Positions 27,383 through 37,126 of a stretch of DNA of 64,000 nucleotides are shown here, piece by piece. Below the pieces are notes generated by a model. The model was not told where the DNA came from, searched no databases, and saw only the letters and a program-made list of their open reading frames with translations. Position 1 is the first letter of the stretch, and every line of letters begins with the position of its first letter. This DNA is from Flavobacterium sp. (GTDB taxonomy: Bacteria > Bacteroidota > Bacteroidia > Flavobacteriales > Flavobacteriaceae). The stretch lies in assembly GCA_014379405.1 (NCBI GenBank), contig JACMLU010000022.1, positions 62,001 to 126,000 on the forward strand, in the 5' to 3' direction. Position numbers and translations under genes: made by a program.

Positions 27383-28252
27383 TTAAAAAGATTTTATGCC
27401 ACGAACTTGGTATACATTCGCCTTATCAAGGGCAAATGTATTACCATTGCCGAAGTGGAAGTAATACGCATCAAAATAATTATGTTCAGTACTACTCCAA
27501 TACCTATCTTTTATTGATAGCAAAGTGTTGCCATTTGTTCTCAAGGTTTTTTGTGTATAATAGCGGTTTTGAAACAATTTGTTAAGCTCATCGATACTTG
27601 GCAAGTACCAACCTGTGCCTAATGTAGCAAGATAGTTATTGACTTGGCTATTATTCATTAAATTTGTGTTATAAATTCCGTCATAACTACTAGTTGCAAA
27701 TACAAAATTGAGAGATGTTTGCCAAGCTGCTTTTTTTTCAGTGGGGGCTACAATTAATCCGTGTTCTAAACCATCGCTTCCTTTGTATAATTCAAAAATA
27801 ACACCACCATCATAGACTTCACCAAGGTAGTGAGTAAAACTGCTTATACTTGCGTTTATACTAAATAACGCATATGGAACACTTGTTAATTCATTTGTAT
27901 CAGTTATAACATAAGTTGTTCCGCCCGTTGGATCGGTTTCAGTTTTTATAAAGTAAGGTCCTGTTGCCCAGTTAATTTTCGAAAATGTCCCTATTACTGG
28001 TGTACCAGATCCAATTTCCAAACTTACTAAACTATTAGTATTAGTGCTTTTTGTTTGTGTTTCTACATACACAGCTGTGCCGCTTGCTGAACCTTGTAAT
28101 ATGCTTATTCTAATGCCTATTTGTGTAGTTGTGATTAAAGCACCATTATTGTTACGAATTACGGCTTGATAGCTCATTTTTTGTGGGACTTGTGCCCAAA
28201 TGCTCACTGTTAATGATAGGTAAGCTATAAGTGAATAGATTTTTTTCATCAA
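27383..28252 (-). CDS. secreted DUF1566/Lcl-domain protein, paralogue 3
   Basis: 289 residues with a signal peptide (cut near WAQ). The N-terminal module (about 20-135) starts QVPQKMSYQAVIRNNNGALI and ends SVPYALFS, a block common at the start of Bacteroidetes surface proteins. The C-terminal module (about 148-289) is DUF1566/Lcl-like: DGLEHGLIVAPT, WYLPSIDELNKLFQNR, RYWSSTEHN, VRGIKSF. It is the last of three tandem paralogues and follows the second by 56 bases. Surface or extracellular display is likely; ligand unknown. Confidence 0.8.
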   Translation of the reverse strand: MMKKIYSLIAYLSLTVSIWAQVPQKMSYQAVIRNNNGALITTTQIGIRISILQGSASGTAVYVETQTKSTNTNSLVSLEIGSGTPVIGTFSKINWATGPYFIKTETDPTGGTTYVITDTNELTSVPYALFSINASISSFTHYLGEVYDGGVIFELYKGSDGLEHGLIVAPTEKKAAWQTSLNFVFATSSYDGIYNTNLMNNSQVNNYLATLGTGWYLPSIDELNKLFQNRYYTQKTLRTNGNTLLSIKDRYWSSTEHNYFDAYYFHFGNGNTFALDKANVYQVRGIKSF

Positions 28253-28308
28253 TATTAAATTTATTTTTTATTAATTTAAAATGTTTTATTTTAGATTTTT
28301 CTAAATTG

Positions 28309-29178
28309 TTAAAAGGCCTTTATTCCAATTACACTTATTAGGGTTGTTTTAGAAGCTGAGACTGTATAACCACTGATAAAACTCAAGTAATATGCACTAG
28401 TAGTGTTATTAAACTCAGTACTACTCCAATAGATAGCCATTGGCATCAAAGTGTAGCCATTTGCTTTCAAGCCTTTTTGAACATAGTAGCGATTTCGATA
28501 CAATTTGCTAAGTTCATCGATACTTGGCAAGTACCAATCACTACCTAATGTAGCAATATAGTTTTTTGCTGGGCTATCTGTCATCAAACTGGTATTATAA
28601 ACTCCATCCCAACTACGGTTTGCGTTTACTACCATAGGTGATGTTTGCCAAGCTATTTGAGAACCTTGAATAGGAGATACAATTAAACCGTGTTCTAAAC
28701 CGTCGCTTCCTTTGTATATGTAAAATATAATTCCACCATTGAAGACTTCTCCAAGGTAGTGTGAAAAACCATCAACGCTTGTTTTTGAGCTAAACAATGC
28801 GTAAGGTACACTCATTAATTCACTTATTCCTGTTATAGTATAAGTGGTTCCCCCAGTTAAATCTGTTTCAGTTTTTATAAAGTATGGTCCAGCTGCCCAG
28901 TTAATTTCTGAAAACATTCCTATTTCAGGTATTCCTAATCCAATTTCTAAACTTAATAAACCATTGGTATTAGTACTTTGTTTTTGGGTCTCAATATATA
29001 CAGGTGTTCCATTTGTTGAACCTTGTAATACACTTATTCTTATGCTTATTTGAGTAGATGTTATTAAAGAACCATTACTGTTATGGACTACAGCTTGGTA
29101 ATTCATTTTTTGTGGGGCTTGTGCCCAAAGACTCACTGTTAATAGTAGGTAAGCTATTATTGAATAGATTTTTTTCAT
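28309..29178 (-). CDS. secreted DUF1566/Lcl-domain protein, paralogue 2
   Basis: 289 residues, same architecture as its neighbours: signal peptide, APQKMNYQAVVHNSNGSLI module, then DGLEHGLIVSPIQ, WYLPSIDELSKLYRNR, IYWSSTEFN and a C-terminal IGIKAF. It differs from the others mostly in the loops after the WSSTE motif, as expected for paralogues whose binding surface has diverged. Confidence 0.8.
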   Translation of the reverse strand: MKKIYSIIAYLLLTVSLWAQAPQKMNYQAVVHNSNGSLITSTQISIRISVLQGSTNGTPVYIETQKQSTNTNGLLSLEIGLGIPEIGMFSEINWAAGPYFIKTETDLTGGTTYTITGISELMSVPYALFSSKTSVDGFSHYLGEVFNGGIIFYIYKGSDGLEHGLIVSPIQGSQIAWQTSPMVVNANRSWDGVYNTSLMTDSPAKNYIATLGSDWYLPSIDELSKLYRNRYYVQKGLKANGYTLMPMAIYWSSTEFNNTTSAYYLSFISGYTVSASKTTLISVIGIKAF

Positions 29179-29299
29179 CTATATTAAATTTTATTTTTAA
29201 TAATTTTAAATGTTTTTTTATGCATCGGTAAAATTTCATCAGGTTTAGTTATACTCATACTTTTTATAAAGATAGAAACTAAAGAATGTTTTTTGGTTT

Positions 29300-30184
29300 T
29301 TAAAAAGCCTTAATTCCACGTACTTTATAAGAGGTTGTTTTAGTAGTAACGTCTATAGGGGCGTAACCAAACATTATTAAGTAATATGCGCTGGTAATGC
29401 TAAATTCTGTACTACTCCAATATGTGCCAGCTGACAATAAGGTATTGCCATTGTTAAAAAGAGCATTATTTACCTCAAAACGGTTGTGATATAATTTGTT
29501 AAGCTCATCGATACTTGGTAAATACCAACCAGTACCCAATGTTGTAATGTATGTTTTGGCGGGGCTATTTTTCATTATATTTGTATTATAAACTCCGTCT
29601 TCTGAATGATCTGCATTTACTAATATACCGTATGTTTGCCAAGCTAGTAAAGAACTTTCGGTAGGAGCTACAATTAAACCGTGTTCTAAACCATCAGTTC
29701 CTTTGTATAATTCAAAAATAACACCGCCATTAAAGATTTCACCAAGATAATGGCTAAAATTACCAGCACCTGCGTTATTATTTACGTTTGCGCTAAACAA
29801 TGCATAAGGCACGCTCGTTAATTCGTTTGTACCAGTTATTGAATAGGCTGTTCCTCCTGTTGGATCAGTTTCGGTTTTTATAAAGTAAGGTCCTGTTTCC
29901 CAGTTAATTTTCGTAAATGTTCCTATTACTTGCGTACCAGATCCAATTTCCAAACTTACTAAACCATTATCATTAGTGCTTTTCGTTTGTGTTTCTACAT
30001 ATACAGGAGTTCCACTAACTGAACCTTGTAGTATGCTTATTCTTATTCCTATTGGCGTAGTTGTTATTAAGGTATTGCTATTGTTACGAATAATGGCTTG
30101 ATAACTCATTTTTTGTGGAGCTTGTGCTTTGATGCTTATTGTAAGTAACAAACCTGCGATTACTGAATAAATTTTTTTATTCAT
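29300..30184 (-). CDS. secreted DUF1566/Lcl-domain protein, paralogue 1
   Basis: 294 residues, same architecture (MNKKIYSVIAGLLLTISIKAQ signal; APQKMSYQAIIRNNSNTLI; DGLEHGLIVAPTE; WYLPSIDELNKLYHNR; YWSSTEFS; VRGIKAF). It starts four bases after the T9SS-sorted protein gene, so the four genes are probably one transcript. There is no T9SS sorting domain of its own. Confidence 0.8.
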   Translation of the reverse strand: MNKKIYSVIAGLLLTISIKAQAPQKMSYQAIIRNNSNTLITTTPIGIRISILQGSVSGTPVYVETQTKSTNDNGLVSLEIGSGTQVIGTFTKINWETGPYFIKTETDPTGGTAYSITGTNELTSVPYALFSANVNNNAGAGNFSHYLGEIFNGGVIFELYKGTDGLEHGLIVAPTESSLLAWQTYGILVNADHSEDGVYNTNIMKNSPAKTYITTLGTGWYLPSIDELNKLYHNRFEVNNALFNNGNTLLSAGTYWSSTEFSITSAYYLIMFGYAPIDVTTKTTSYKVRGIKAF

Positions 30185-30188
30185 AATT

Positions 30189-30716
30189 TTAATTTTTCAT
30201 AATTTTAAATGTTTTTATTTCTTTATTGTAGTTTACTACTTTTAAAAAATATGTAGCAATTGGTAAATTTGTCATTTGTATAGTTTCTATTGTATTAGTT
30301 ATTTTTTTTATTTCGATTAATTTTCCATTAATATCAAACAATTGAAAATGTAGGTTTAAAAGTTCAGTATTTCCCATATTTAGTGTAAGATAATCAGTTG
30401 TTGGATTAGGATAAACCTGAAAATTAAGACTTATTTGGTGGTTTTCTACTCCCAAAACACTTAATATTTCATAGGGTTGTTGCACTCCCTGAGTGATTGA
30501 ACCATTTAATCCAGCATTGGTAGTGCAAATTACCTGTCCCACGCTGTAAGTGATGTTTCCTCCGCTACCTAAAGCATTTCCGCCTACTGTAGTTGTAGAT
30601 TGTTGTGCTTGTATTGTTGCTGTCCATAGGTTTAAACATAGCAATACGATTGTTAATATAATTTGTTTTTTTGTTTTTTTACTTTTAGCTCCGTTATTCT
30701 TTGTTGTTATATTCAT
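30189..30716 (-). CDS. small protein with T9SS type A sorting domain
   Basis: 175 residues. Signal peptide (about 18-37, ILTIVLLCLNLWTATIQAQ). A short N-terminal segment GGNALGSGGNITYSVGQVIC is typical of flavobacterial proteins that carry only a sorting domain. The C-terminal ~75 residues are a type A sorting domain (VYPNPTTDYLTLNMG, FDINGKLI, LPIATYFLKV, KTFKIMKN). It should be exported across the outer membrane by the type IX system. It heads the DUF1566 cluster. Confidence 0.88.
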   Translation of the reverse strand: MNITTKNNGAKSKKTKKQIILTIVLLCLNLWTATIQAQQSTTTVGGNALGSGGNITYSVGQVICTTNAGLNGSITQGVQQPYEILSVLGVENHQISLNFQVYPNPTTDYLTLNMGNTELLNLHFQLFDINGKLIEIKKITNTIETIQMTNLPIATYFLKVVNYNKEIKTFKIMKN

Positions 30717-30920
30717 TATAAATATTTAAAAATTAGACAGTTGTCGATTAAGATTATCGGCTTTAAATTTATATTTTAATTTTGTTTTCGAATTCATTTC
30801 TGTTTCTTCAGTTTTTTAATTGAAATGTAATTAGTTTTTTGATTATAATACAAGTGTATTTTATAATCAAATTTTTAATTAAATATAGTTTTATGTCAAA
30901 AAACAACCTTACATAGTTTA

Positions 30921-31013
30921 CAAATATATTGATTTTTTCCTACAAAAACCAAAAAACCACCCAAAATCAAATCTTGGGTGGCTTCTTCAATTAAAATCTA
31001 AAAAAATTATATT
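30921..31013 (-). repeat. promoter-terminator block, copy 2
   Basis: Matches 27143-27236. On the minus strand it covers the stop and terminator of the RND permease gene (ACCACCC / GGGTGG stem) and then TATATTTG (30921-30928), a -7 box that could drive the T9SS protein at 30716. The gap 30717-30920 is AT-rich leader without a gene. Confidence 0.75.
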
Positions 31014-34000
31014 TCGATAGCTTTAGCAGCTCTCGCTTCTCTTCGGTCGCGTAATGTGTATTTCATTCTTTTTACTAAATAGAACATTACCGGAACCATT
31101 ACCAAGGTCAAGACCGTGGCGTAAGTCAATCCGAAGATGATGGTCCAAGCCAAAGGTCCCCAGAAAATCACGTTGTCACCACCCATGAAAAAGTGTGGAT
31201 TAAAATCGGTAATCAAGGTAAAGAAGTCAAAGTTCAAACCAATGGCCAACGGAATCAATCCCAAGACTGCCGTTAAAGCGGTCAACAATACCGGACGCAA
31301 ACGCGATTTTCCAGATTCGATGATAACTTCTTTTATTTCGTCCAAGGTTAAATCATCGTGCGATTCCACACCTTTATCGTACACTTTTTTGTCCATCAGC
31401 AAGACGAAGAAATCCATCAACACGATTCCATTTTTCACCACGATACCCGCCAGCGATATGATTCCCATCATCGTCATCAGGATTACGAAATCCATGTTGG
31501 CAATGACATAACCATAGAATACACCACTGAAACTCAGGATTACCGTGAACAAAATCACCATCGTTTTCGATACCGAATTAAACTGCAATACAATGATGAT
31601 GGTAATTCCTGCCAAGGCCAAGAACAGTGCATACAATAAGAAACTTTGGTTTTTGCCTTGTTCTTCTTGCACTCCTGAGAAGGAATAGGTCACATCTTTT
31701 GGTAATTGATAATTTTTTAATTCCGTTTGGATTTGTTTGGTAATTTCATCACCATTATAACCTGTCAACACGTTAGAATAAACGGTCATTATTCGCTTGT
31801 GATTCTTTCTTTTGATCTGGTTGTACGTCTTTGTCTTTTCGGTTTGCGAAATGGCGGAAACTGGAACCTGAACAATTTGTCCATTATTCTGGTTTCTGAA
31901 AGTCAACGATTGGTTGAAAAGAATATTTTCATTCTTGCGTTGGTCATCCTGCATACGCATCACGATATTGTAATCGTCATCACCTTCTTTATAAGTCGAA
32001 ATTTCTTGTCCGTAAACCGAACGACGCAAGGCAAATCCCAATTGTCCAGTAGAAACACCCATACTTCCAGCGTTTACTCTATCGACTTTTACCTCTAGTT
32101 CTGGACTGTCCCTGTTGATGTCAACACTCAGTTTTTCGATTCCGGGAATGTTTTTCGAATTCACGAAATCAATCATTTTATCGGCTTCTTTAAGCATCAA
32201 ATTATAATCATCTCCTTTCAATTCAATACTAATAGGATAACCTGCCGGTGGTCCATTGGCATCTTTTTCGACAGTAATTATTGCTCCAGCTATGGCTTTT
32301 ACTTTGCCGCGAATTTCTTCCAAGATATCCGAGGTGTTAATGCCTTTACGGAATTTGAATTCCGAGAAACTCACCGTTACTTTTCCTTTATAAGGCGTTT
32401 CAGAGGCTGAACCCGCATCAACATTTGGATTTCCTGCCCCAATACCAACTTGCGAAACGATAGACTCAGCAAGGAAGTTTTTATCGGTTTTTGGATCTAC
32501 ATATTTTTGCAAGATGCCAATTATCTGATTTTCCACAAACAAAGTGGCTTTATTGGTTTTCTCAATCGACGTTCCTTGTGGGTATTCAATATAAGCAATC
32601 ACCTGATTCGGAATGTTATCTGGGAAAAACAATACTTTTCTCGGGAAAACACCTAACAATACAAAAGAGAAAAATAACATTCCAATTATGGCTATTAAGG
32701 CAAACCAAGATTTCTTTTTGGTTAGAATATTGGCCAAAAAAGCTTTGTATTTATCTTCCAGTTTCGGAAAGAAACTGTGTTGAAAATCTTGTGTCCATTG
32801 GTAAATTTTCAAGAAATACAACCACATTAATCCTGTTGAAATCAATAACAAATGTCCAATTCCTCTCAGGAATTTACTGTCATAGGTATATTTTGATCCA
32901 ATAAAGGCAAGGAATATTCCGAATGCCAAAAATAGAATGGTGTAGAATTTCAGGTTCTTTTTAGAAATGTTTTTGTCTTCAATGTCCATTGACCCTCCCG
33001 TCATAGCTGCGTTGACAACCATTGCCACAAATAAAGAGGCGGTAAGGGTTACTGTCAAGGTCATCGGGAAATACTTCATAAACTTACCCATTGTTCCTGG
33101 CCATAAGGCAAAAGGCAAGAATGCCATCAAGGTAGTAGCTGTTGATGAAATTACGGGCCAAGCGATTTCGCCAATACCCACTTTCGAAGCTTCTATTCTT
33201 GGTAATCCTTTTTTCATATTGGCAAAAACGTTGTCGACAACCACGATTCCGTCATCCACCAGCATTCCTAATCCCATTACTAATCCAAAAAGAACCATAG
33301 TGTTCAACGTTAAACCTAAAGCGGAAAGTATGGCAAAAGCTATCATCATAGATAATGGAATTGCCGTTCCCACGAATAAAGAGTTTCTTAATCCCATTGT
33401 GAACATCAACACAATCATTACCAGAATAATACCGAAAATAATGTGGTTCGATAATTCATCAACCTGGTGTTCTACACGAGAAGACTGGTCGTTTGTCATT
33501 TCGATTTTCAGATTTTTTGGCAAATAAGATCCTTGAGCTTTCTCAATTCTTTCTTTTACCTGTTCGATGGCAGAAATCATGTTTTGACCCGAACGTTTTT
33601 TCACGCTAAGCATCACTACTTCATTTCCTTTTTCGCGGGCGTAAGTGGTTTTCTCTTTTTCTTTAAAGTTGACAACGGCAATATCTTTTAGGTAAACCGT
33701 TCCTCCATAAGATTTTACAACGACATTCTCCAATTCTTTAGGGTCTTTGATTTCACCCACAATTCTAATGTTGTTTCTAGAACCTTGAGATACTAAATTC
33801 CCACCCGAAAGCGTCATATTTTCATATTTAACCGCATTCTGGATTTCGTCGAAAGTTACTTGGGCAGCAGTCATTTTGAAGATGTCCACTGCAATTTCTA
33901 CTTCTTTATCATCCACACCAAGAATGTCTACTTTCTTCACTTCAGAGATTTCTTCCAGGTCGTCTTGAATTAATTCTCCGTATTTCTTCAGTTGTTGGGT

Positions 34001-34486
34001 AGTGTAATTTCCTTGTAGATTGATGTTCAAAATAGGCACTTCTTCTGAAATGTTCAATTCGAAAACATTAGGTTCCACTTTGCTTCCGTTGTCCAGATTA
34101 GGCCAATCTGTATCGGCTTTAGCATTATCAACTTTATCCTTGATTTTTACTTTGGCGGCATCAATGGTAACATCATCGTCAAACTCGGCGATAATCATTC
34201 CGTAATCTTGAAACGAGCTAGAAGTTACTTTTGTGACACCACTGATGTTCTTGATTTCTTTTTCCAATGGTTTGGTAACCAATTTCTCTACATCTTCGGC
34301 TGAATTTCCAGGAAAAACGGAGGAGATGTATACTTTATTTTCGATGATTTCCGGGAAATCCTCGCGAGGCATTGTAATATAGGCATAAACCCCAGCGATT
34401 ACAATTATTGCCGTCAAGATGTAAACCGTAACACGATTGTCTACGGCCCAACTTGATATGCCGAATTGTTTGTTTTGGTGACTCAT
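31007..34486 (-). CDS. RND-family efflux permease (AcrB-like)
   Basis: 1159 residues. The N-terminal helix and porter domain start SWAVDNRVTVYILTAIIVIAG; the membrane block MGLGMLVDDGIVVVDNVFANM carries the acidic proton-relay residues of TM4. A second half repeats the fold (FFMGGDNVIFWGPLAWTIIFG near the end). It is somewhat longer than the usual ~1050. About residues 510-565 hold two extra hydrophobic stretches (KFYTILFLAFGIFLAFIG; GHLLLISTGLMWLYFLKIY) between the halves, which I believe is a Flavobacteriia variant. It acts with the adaptor and TolC genes upstream in the same operon. Confidence 0.93.
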   Translation of the reverse strand: MSHQNKQFGISSWAVDNRVTVYILTAIIVIAGVYAYITMPREDFPEIIENKVYISSVFPGNSAEDVEKLVTKPLEKEIKNISGVTKVTSSSFQDYGMIIAEFDDDVTIDAAKVKIKDKVDNAKADTDWPNLDNGSKVEPNVFELNISEEVPILNINLQGNYTTQQLKKYGELIQDDLEEISEVKKVDILGVDDKEVEIAVDIFKMTAAQVTFDEIQNAVKYENMTLSGGNLVSQGSRNNIRIVGEIKDPKELENVVVKSYGGTVYLKDIAVVNFKEKEKTTYAREKGNEVVMLSVKKRSGQNMISAIEQVKERIEKAQGSYLPKNLKIEMTNDQSSRVEHQVDELSNHIIFGIILVMIVLMFTMGLRNSLFVGTAIPLSMMIAFAILSALGLTLNTMVLFGLVMGLGMLVDDGIVVVDNVFANMKKGLPRIEASKVGIGEIAWPVISSTATTLMAFLPFALWPGTMGKFMKYFPMTLTVTLTASLFVAMVVNAAMTGGSMDIEDKNISKKNLKFYTILFLAFGIFLAFIGSKYTYDSKFLRGIGHLLLISTGLMWLYFLKIYQWTQDFQHSFFPKLEDKYKAFLANILTKKKSWFALIAIIGMLFFSFVLLGVFPRKVLFFPDNIPNQVIAYIEYPQGTSIEKTNKATLFVENQIIGILQKYVDPKTDKNFLAESIVSQVGIGAGNPNVDAGSASETPYKGKVTVSFSEFKFRKGINTSDILEEIRGKVKAIAGAIITVEKDANGPPAGYPISIELKGDDYNLMLKEADKMIDFVNSKNIPGIEKLSVDINRDSPELEVKVDRVNAGSMGVSTGQLGFALRRSVYGQEISTYKEGDDDYNIVMRMQDDQRKNENILFNQSLTFRNQNNGQIVQVPVSAISQTEKTKTYNQIKRKNHKRIMTVYSNVLTGYNGDEITKQIQTELKNYQLPKDVTYSFSGVQEEQGKNQSFLLYALFLALAGITIIIVLQFNSVSKTMVILFTVILSFSGVFYGYVIANMDFVILMTMMGIISLAGIVVKNGIVLMDFFVLLMDKKVYDKGVESHDDLTLDEIKEVIIESGKSRLRPVLLTALTAVLGLIPLAIGLNFDFFTLITDFNPHFFMGGDNVIFWGPLAWTIIFGLTYATVLTLVMVPVMFYLVKRMKYTLRDRREARAAKAIEI

Positions 34487-34508
34487 ATATTTTAGTTATG
34501 GGTTGTGG

Positions 34509-34561
34509 GTTATAAGTTGTAAGTTAATTTTCTAAAGAATATTTAGCTTACAACTTATAAC
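34509..34561. repeat. 15-base inverted repeat inside the efflux operon
   Basis: GTTATAAGTTGTAAG and its exact complement, separated by 23 bases, between the adaptor and the permease gene. No T run follows, so it is more likely an RNA processing or stability hairpin, or a dispersed repeat, than a terminator. Confidence 0.65.
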
Positions 34562-34571
34562 TTACAACAAT

Positions 34572-35714
34572 TTAGAAGTTTAGTTTCATTCCTTCAGAAA
34601 CAGCGTTTGCACCTTCAGTAACAATGATGTCATTGTCCTGTACTCCGCTTAAAATTTCAGTTACATTATCGGATGACTGACCCAGTTTTACGATTGCTTT
34701 TTTAGCAGTTCCCGTTTTTCCGTTTGAATTGGTAACGATGTAAATGTATTTATTTTTTTGTCCGTCTTCCTGAATTACATTCGTTGGTACAACAACTGCA
34801 CTTTTATTCACATAATCTGTGATTTTAAGATTCGCTACCTGATTTGGACGCAATAAGTTTTCCGGGTTTGGAACACTTACTTCAATACCAAAACTTCTGT
34901 TGCTAGGATTCACGAAATTTCCAACCTGACGTACTTTCCCTTTATACGTTTTTCCCAAAGAAGATAAGATAACGTCTACCTGTGTACCTACTTTTAATTT
35001 ACCAATATAAGTTTCAGGAACTGAAGTTGAAACATACATATTCGATAAATTTACGATACGCATTAATCCTTGGGCGCTTGGTGCCACAACTTGTCCTTTT
35101 TCTACAAAAACCTCGTCGATGGTTCCAGTAAATGGAGCTCTTATCACTGTTTTTGCCAATTGCGCTTTGATTTGAGCAACAGCTCTTTGGGCAGAAATCA
35201 TTTGTGTTTGTGCTTGTAGATATTGAATTTCAGAACCGATTTTTTGATTCCAAAGATTTTTTTGACGCTCAAAAGTAGTTTTTGCCAAAGCATATTGGTT
35301 TTCCTGACTAGCTACTTGTTGGCTTAAACCTGCATCGTCAACTCTACCCAGAATTTGTCCTTTAGAAACTCTTTGTCCTGCTTTTACTGTCAATGAAACC
35401 AAAGTTCCTTGAGTTTCTGGCTGAACCAAAATGTTTTCTTTGGTATCTACGCTTCCTTGAATTTCAAGATAATGACTAAAAACAGTGTCTTTTACTGTTT
35501 GTACAGAAACTAATGCTTCTTCTGTTTTTACGTCTAATATTGCCAATGCGTCATCAATTTTTGCTAAATCGGCTTGAATTAAAGCTTTCTTTGCCTGAAT
35601 TGCTTTTACATCTTTTGATGCAATTAAGGTGTCAATGTTGGTGTTATCCTCTTTCTTTCCGCAAGCGAAAAGTAGTAACGAAAGTGTGGAGATGATGAAT
35701 ATTTTTTTACTCAT
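34572..35714 (-). CDS. RND efflux periplasmic adaptor (HlyD/AcrA-like lipoprotein)
   Basis: 380 residues from the ATG at 35714 (MSKKIFIISTLSLLLFACGK, lipobox with Cys at 18). A coiled-coil stretch (about 30-55) precedes the lipoyl halves (GSVDTKENILVQPETQGTLVSLTVKAGQRVSKGQILGRVD; VIRAPFTGTIDEVFVEKGQVV), then the beta-barrel and membrane-proximal domains (NQVANLKITDYVNKSAVVVPTNVIQED). It links the permease to the TolC-like channel. Confidence 0.93.
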   Translation of the reverse strand: MSKKIFIISTLSLLLFACGKKEDNTNIDTLIASKDVKAIQAKKALIQADLAKIDDALAILDVKTEEALVSVQTVKDTVFSHYLEIQGSVDTKENILVQPETQGTLVSLTVKAGQRVSKGQILGRVDDAGLSQQVASQENQYALAKTTFERQKNLWNQKIGSEIQYLQAQTQMISAQRAVAQIKAQLAKTVIRAPFTGTIDEVFVEKGQVVAPSAQGLMRIVNLSNMYVSTSVPETYIGKLKVGTQVDVILSSLGKTYKGKVRQVGNFVNPSNRSFGIEVSVPNPENLLRPNQVANLKITDYVNKSAVVVPTNVIQEDGQKNKYIYIVTNSNGKTGTAKKAIVKLGQSSDNVTEILSGVQDNDIIVTEGANAVSEGMKLNF

Positions 35715-35778
35715 GACTTTTATATTTTTTTGGAATTCGTGAATCTTCGATTTCATTTGTATAGTTATTTATATAAGA

Positions 35779-37116
35779 TTATTGTTTGTTGATTACTTTT
35801 TCTAAAGCTGCTTTTTTGTTGATTACATCTACCATAGATTGCAGGTATTTTTGTTGTGCGGTGTACAATTGTCTTTGTGCATCATTATAATCAAAACTCG
35901 AAGACAAACCTTCGGTGAATTTTATTTGTTGCTTTTTTTCGATTCTTTCAGCAAGGTTCAAATTGTTTTTTGCTGTACCGTATTCTTCTACACTAAATTC
36001 GTAGTCTGTTTTAGTACTGGCATATTGTAATTTCAATTTTTGCTCGGTTTCTGTCAATTGTGTTTTAGCTTGGTCTAAAGCAATTTTGGCTTGCTGTGTT
36101 CTGGAACTTCTGGCCAAACTGCTAAAGATTGGAACATTCAAACTGACACCGAGATTGGAATAATTAAACCAATTTTGATGTTGGGTAAAAAATTGAAACT
36201 CATCCTTAAAAGCATTGGTTCCATAATTAATATTGGCTGACAATGAAGGCAAAGCTTTGCTTTTTTGGAGTTTTAATTCTAATTCTCTCTGTTCTTGAAA
36301 ATTCTGTGCAATTTGATAATTGATGTTTTCGGTAACTGCAAATTCGCTTTGAGAGAAAGCCATATCTAAATTAGAAATAGTCAAATTATCTAATTTATCA
36401 GTTAGTTTTAAATCGCTATTGATTTCAAGACCTAAGTTGATTTTTAGCATTTTATAAGCTATTTCTACCAATCTTTTATTGTAGTTCAATGTACTATTGA
36501 TAGAAGTAAGTGTGATTTCCAGCTGTTCAACATTTTCTTCTTCAATCAATCCATTTTTAAAAGTTGCTTTCGTGTCTGATAATGTTTTTTCTAAACTGGC
36601 TTTGTTTTTCTCCAGAATGGCGATGCTTTCTTCTGCCAATAACACATTTCCATACGAATTGGTAACCATTTCTCTGATTTCCATATTGGTTTTTTGTTTA
36701 GCATTTTCAGAGTATTTCATATAGGTTTTTGTAGCCTGAAGCGCAACAATATAAGAACCATCAAAAATTAACTGGCTTAAAGTAGCGTGTGCTGCCATAT
36801 TATGTTTGGTACCAAAAGCAACTGTGGCATAGGTTCCAGGTTCTCCTCCAAAAAACTCGGCAGGAACAACTGATTTTTGCAGGACGAAATTGTTGGTATA
36901 GTCAAGGCCTCCGTTAATTTGTGGTAAACCCATTGCTGTGGTTTCCCATTTTTTCTCTTTAGAAGCTTCAATGTCTCTCTCGGCATTTATGGCCGAATAA
37001 TTATTAGTCAGTGCGTGAGCGATGGCTTGCTCCAAGCTATAATTATAGTTTTTCTGTTCTTGTGATTTTGCTGTCAGGGCAAAAACCAATAAGGGAATTA
37101 AAAATAGTTTCTTCAT
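35779..37116 (-). CDS. TolC-family outer-membrane channel
   Basis: 445 residues with a signal peptide (MKKLFLIPLLVFALTAKSQ). Two OEP repeats with long helices (SLEQAIAHALTNNYSAINAERDIEASKEKKWETTAMGLPQI near the N terminus; RTQQAKIALDQAKTQLTETEQKLKLQY later). It forms the outer-membrane exit duct of the RND system. The order TetR-TolC-adaptor-permease is usual in Bacteroidetes. Confidence 0.92.
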   Translation of the reverse strand: MKKLFLIPLLVFALTAKSQEQKNYNYSLEQAIAHALTNNYSAINAERDIEASKEKKWETTAMGLPQINGGLDYTNNFVLQKSVVPAEFFGGEPGTYATVAFGTKHNMAAHATLSQLIFDGSYIVALQATKTYMKYSENAKQKTNMEIREMVTNSYGNVLLAEESIAILEKNKASLEKTLSDTKATFKNGLIEEENVEQLEITLTSINSTLNYNKRLVEIAYKMLKINLGLEINSDLKLTDKLDNLTISNLDMAFSQSEFAVTENINYQIAQNFQEQRELELKLQKSKALPSLSANINYGTNAFKDEFQFFTQHQNWFNYSNLGVSLNVPIFSSLARSSRTQQAKIALDQAKTQLTETEQKLKLQYASTKTDYEFSVEEYGTAKNNLNLAERIEKKQQIKFTEGLSSSFDYNDAQRQLYTAQQKYLQSMVDVINKKAALEKVINKQ

Positions 37117-37126
37117 TGATTGATGA

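Noticed and set aside
31137..33691. Several plus-strand open frames of 70-186 codons opposite the RND permease gene
   Set aside because: They are antisense shadows: no family motifs and no promoter, and the minus-strand gene is unambiguous.
34509..34561. Inverted repeat between adaptor and permease genes as a terminator
   Set aside because: No T run follows in the transcript direction, and the permease needs transcription through it.
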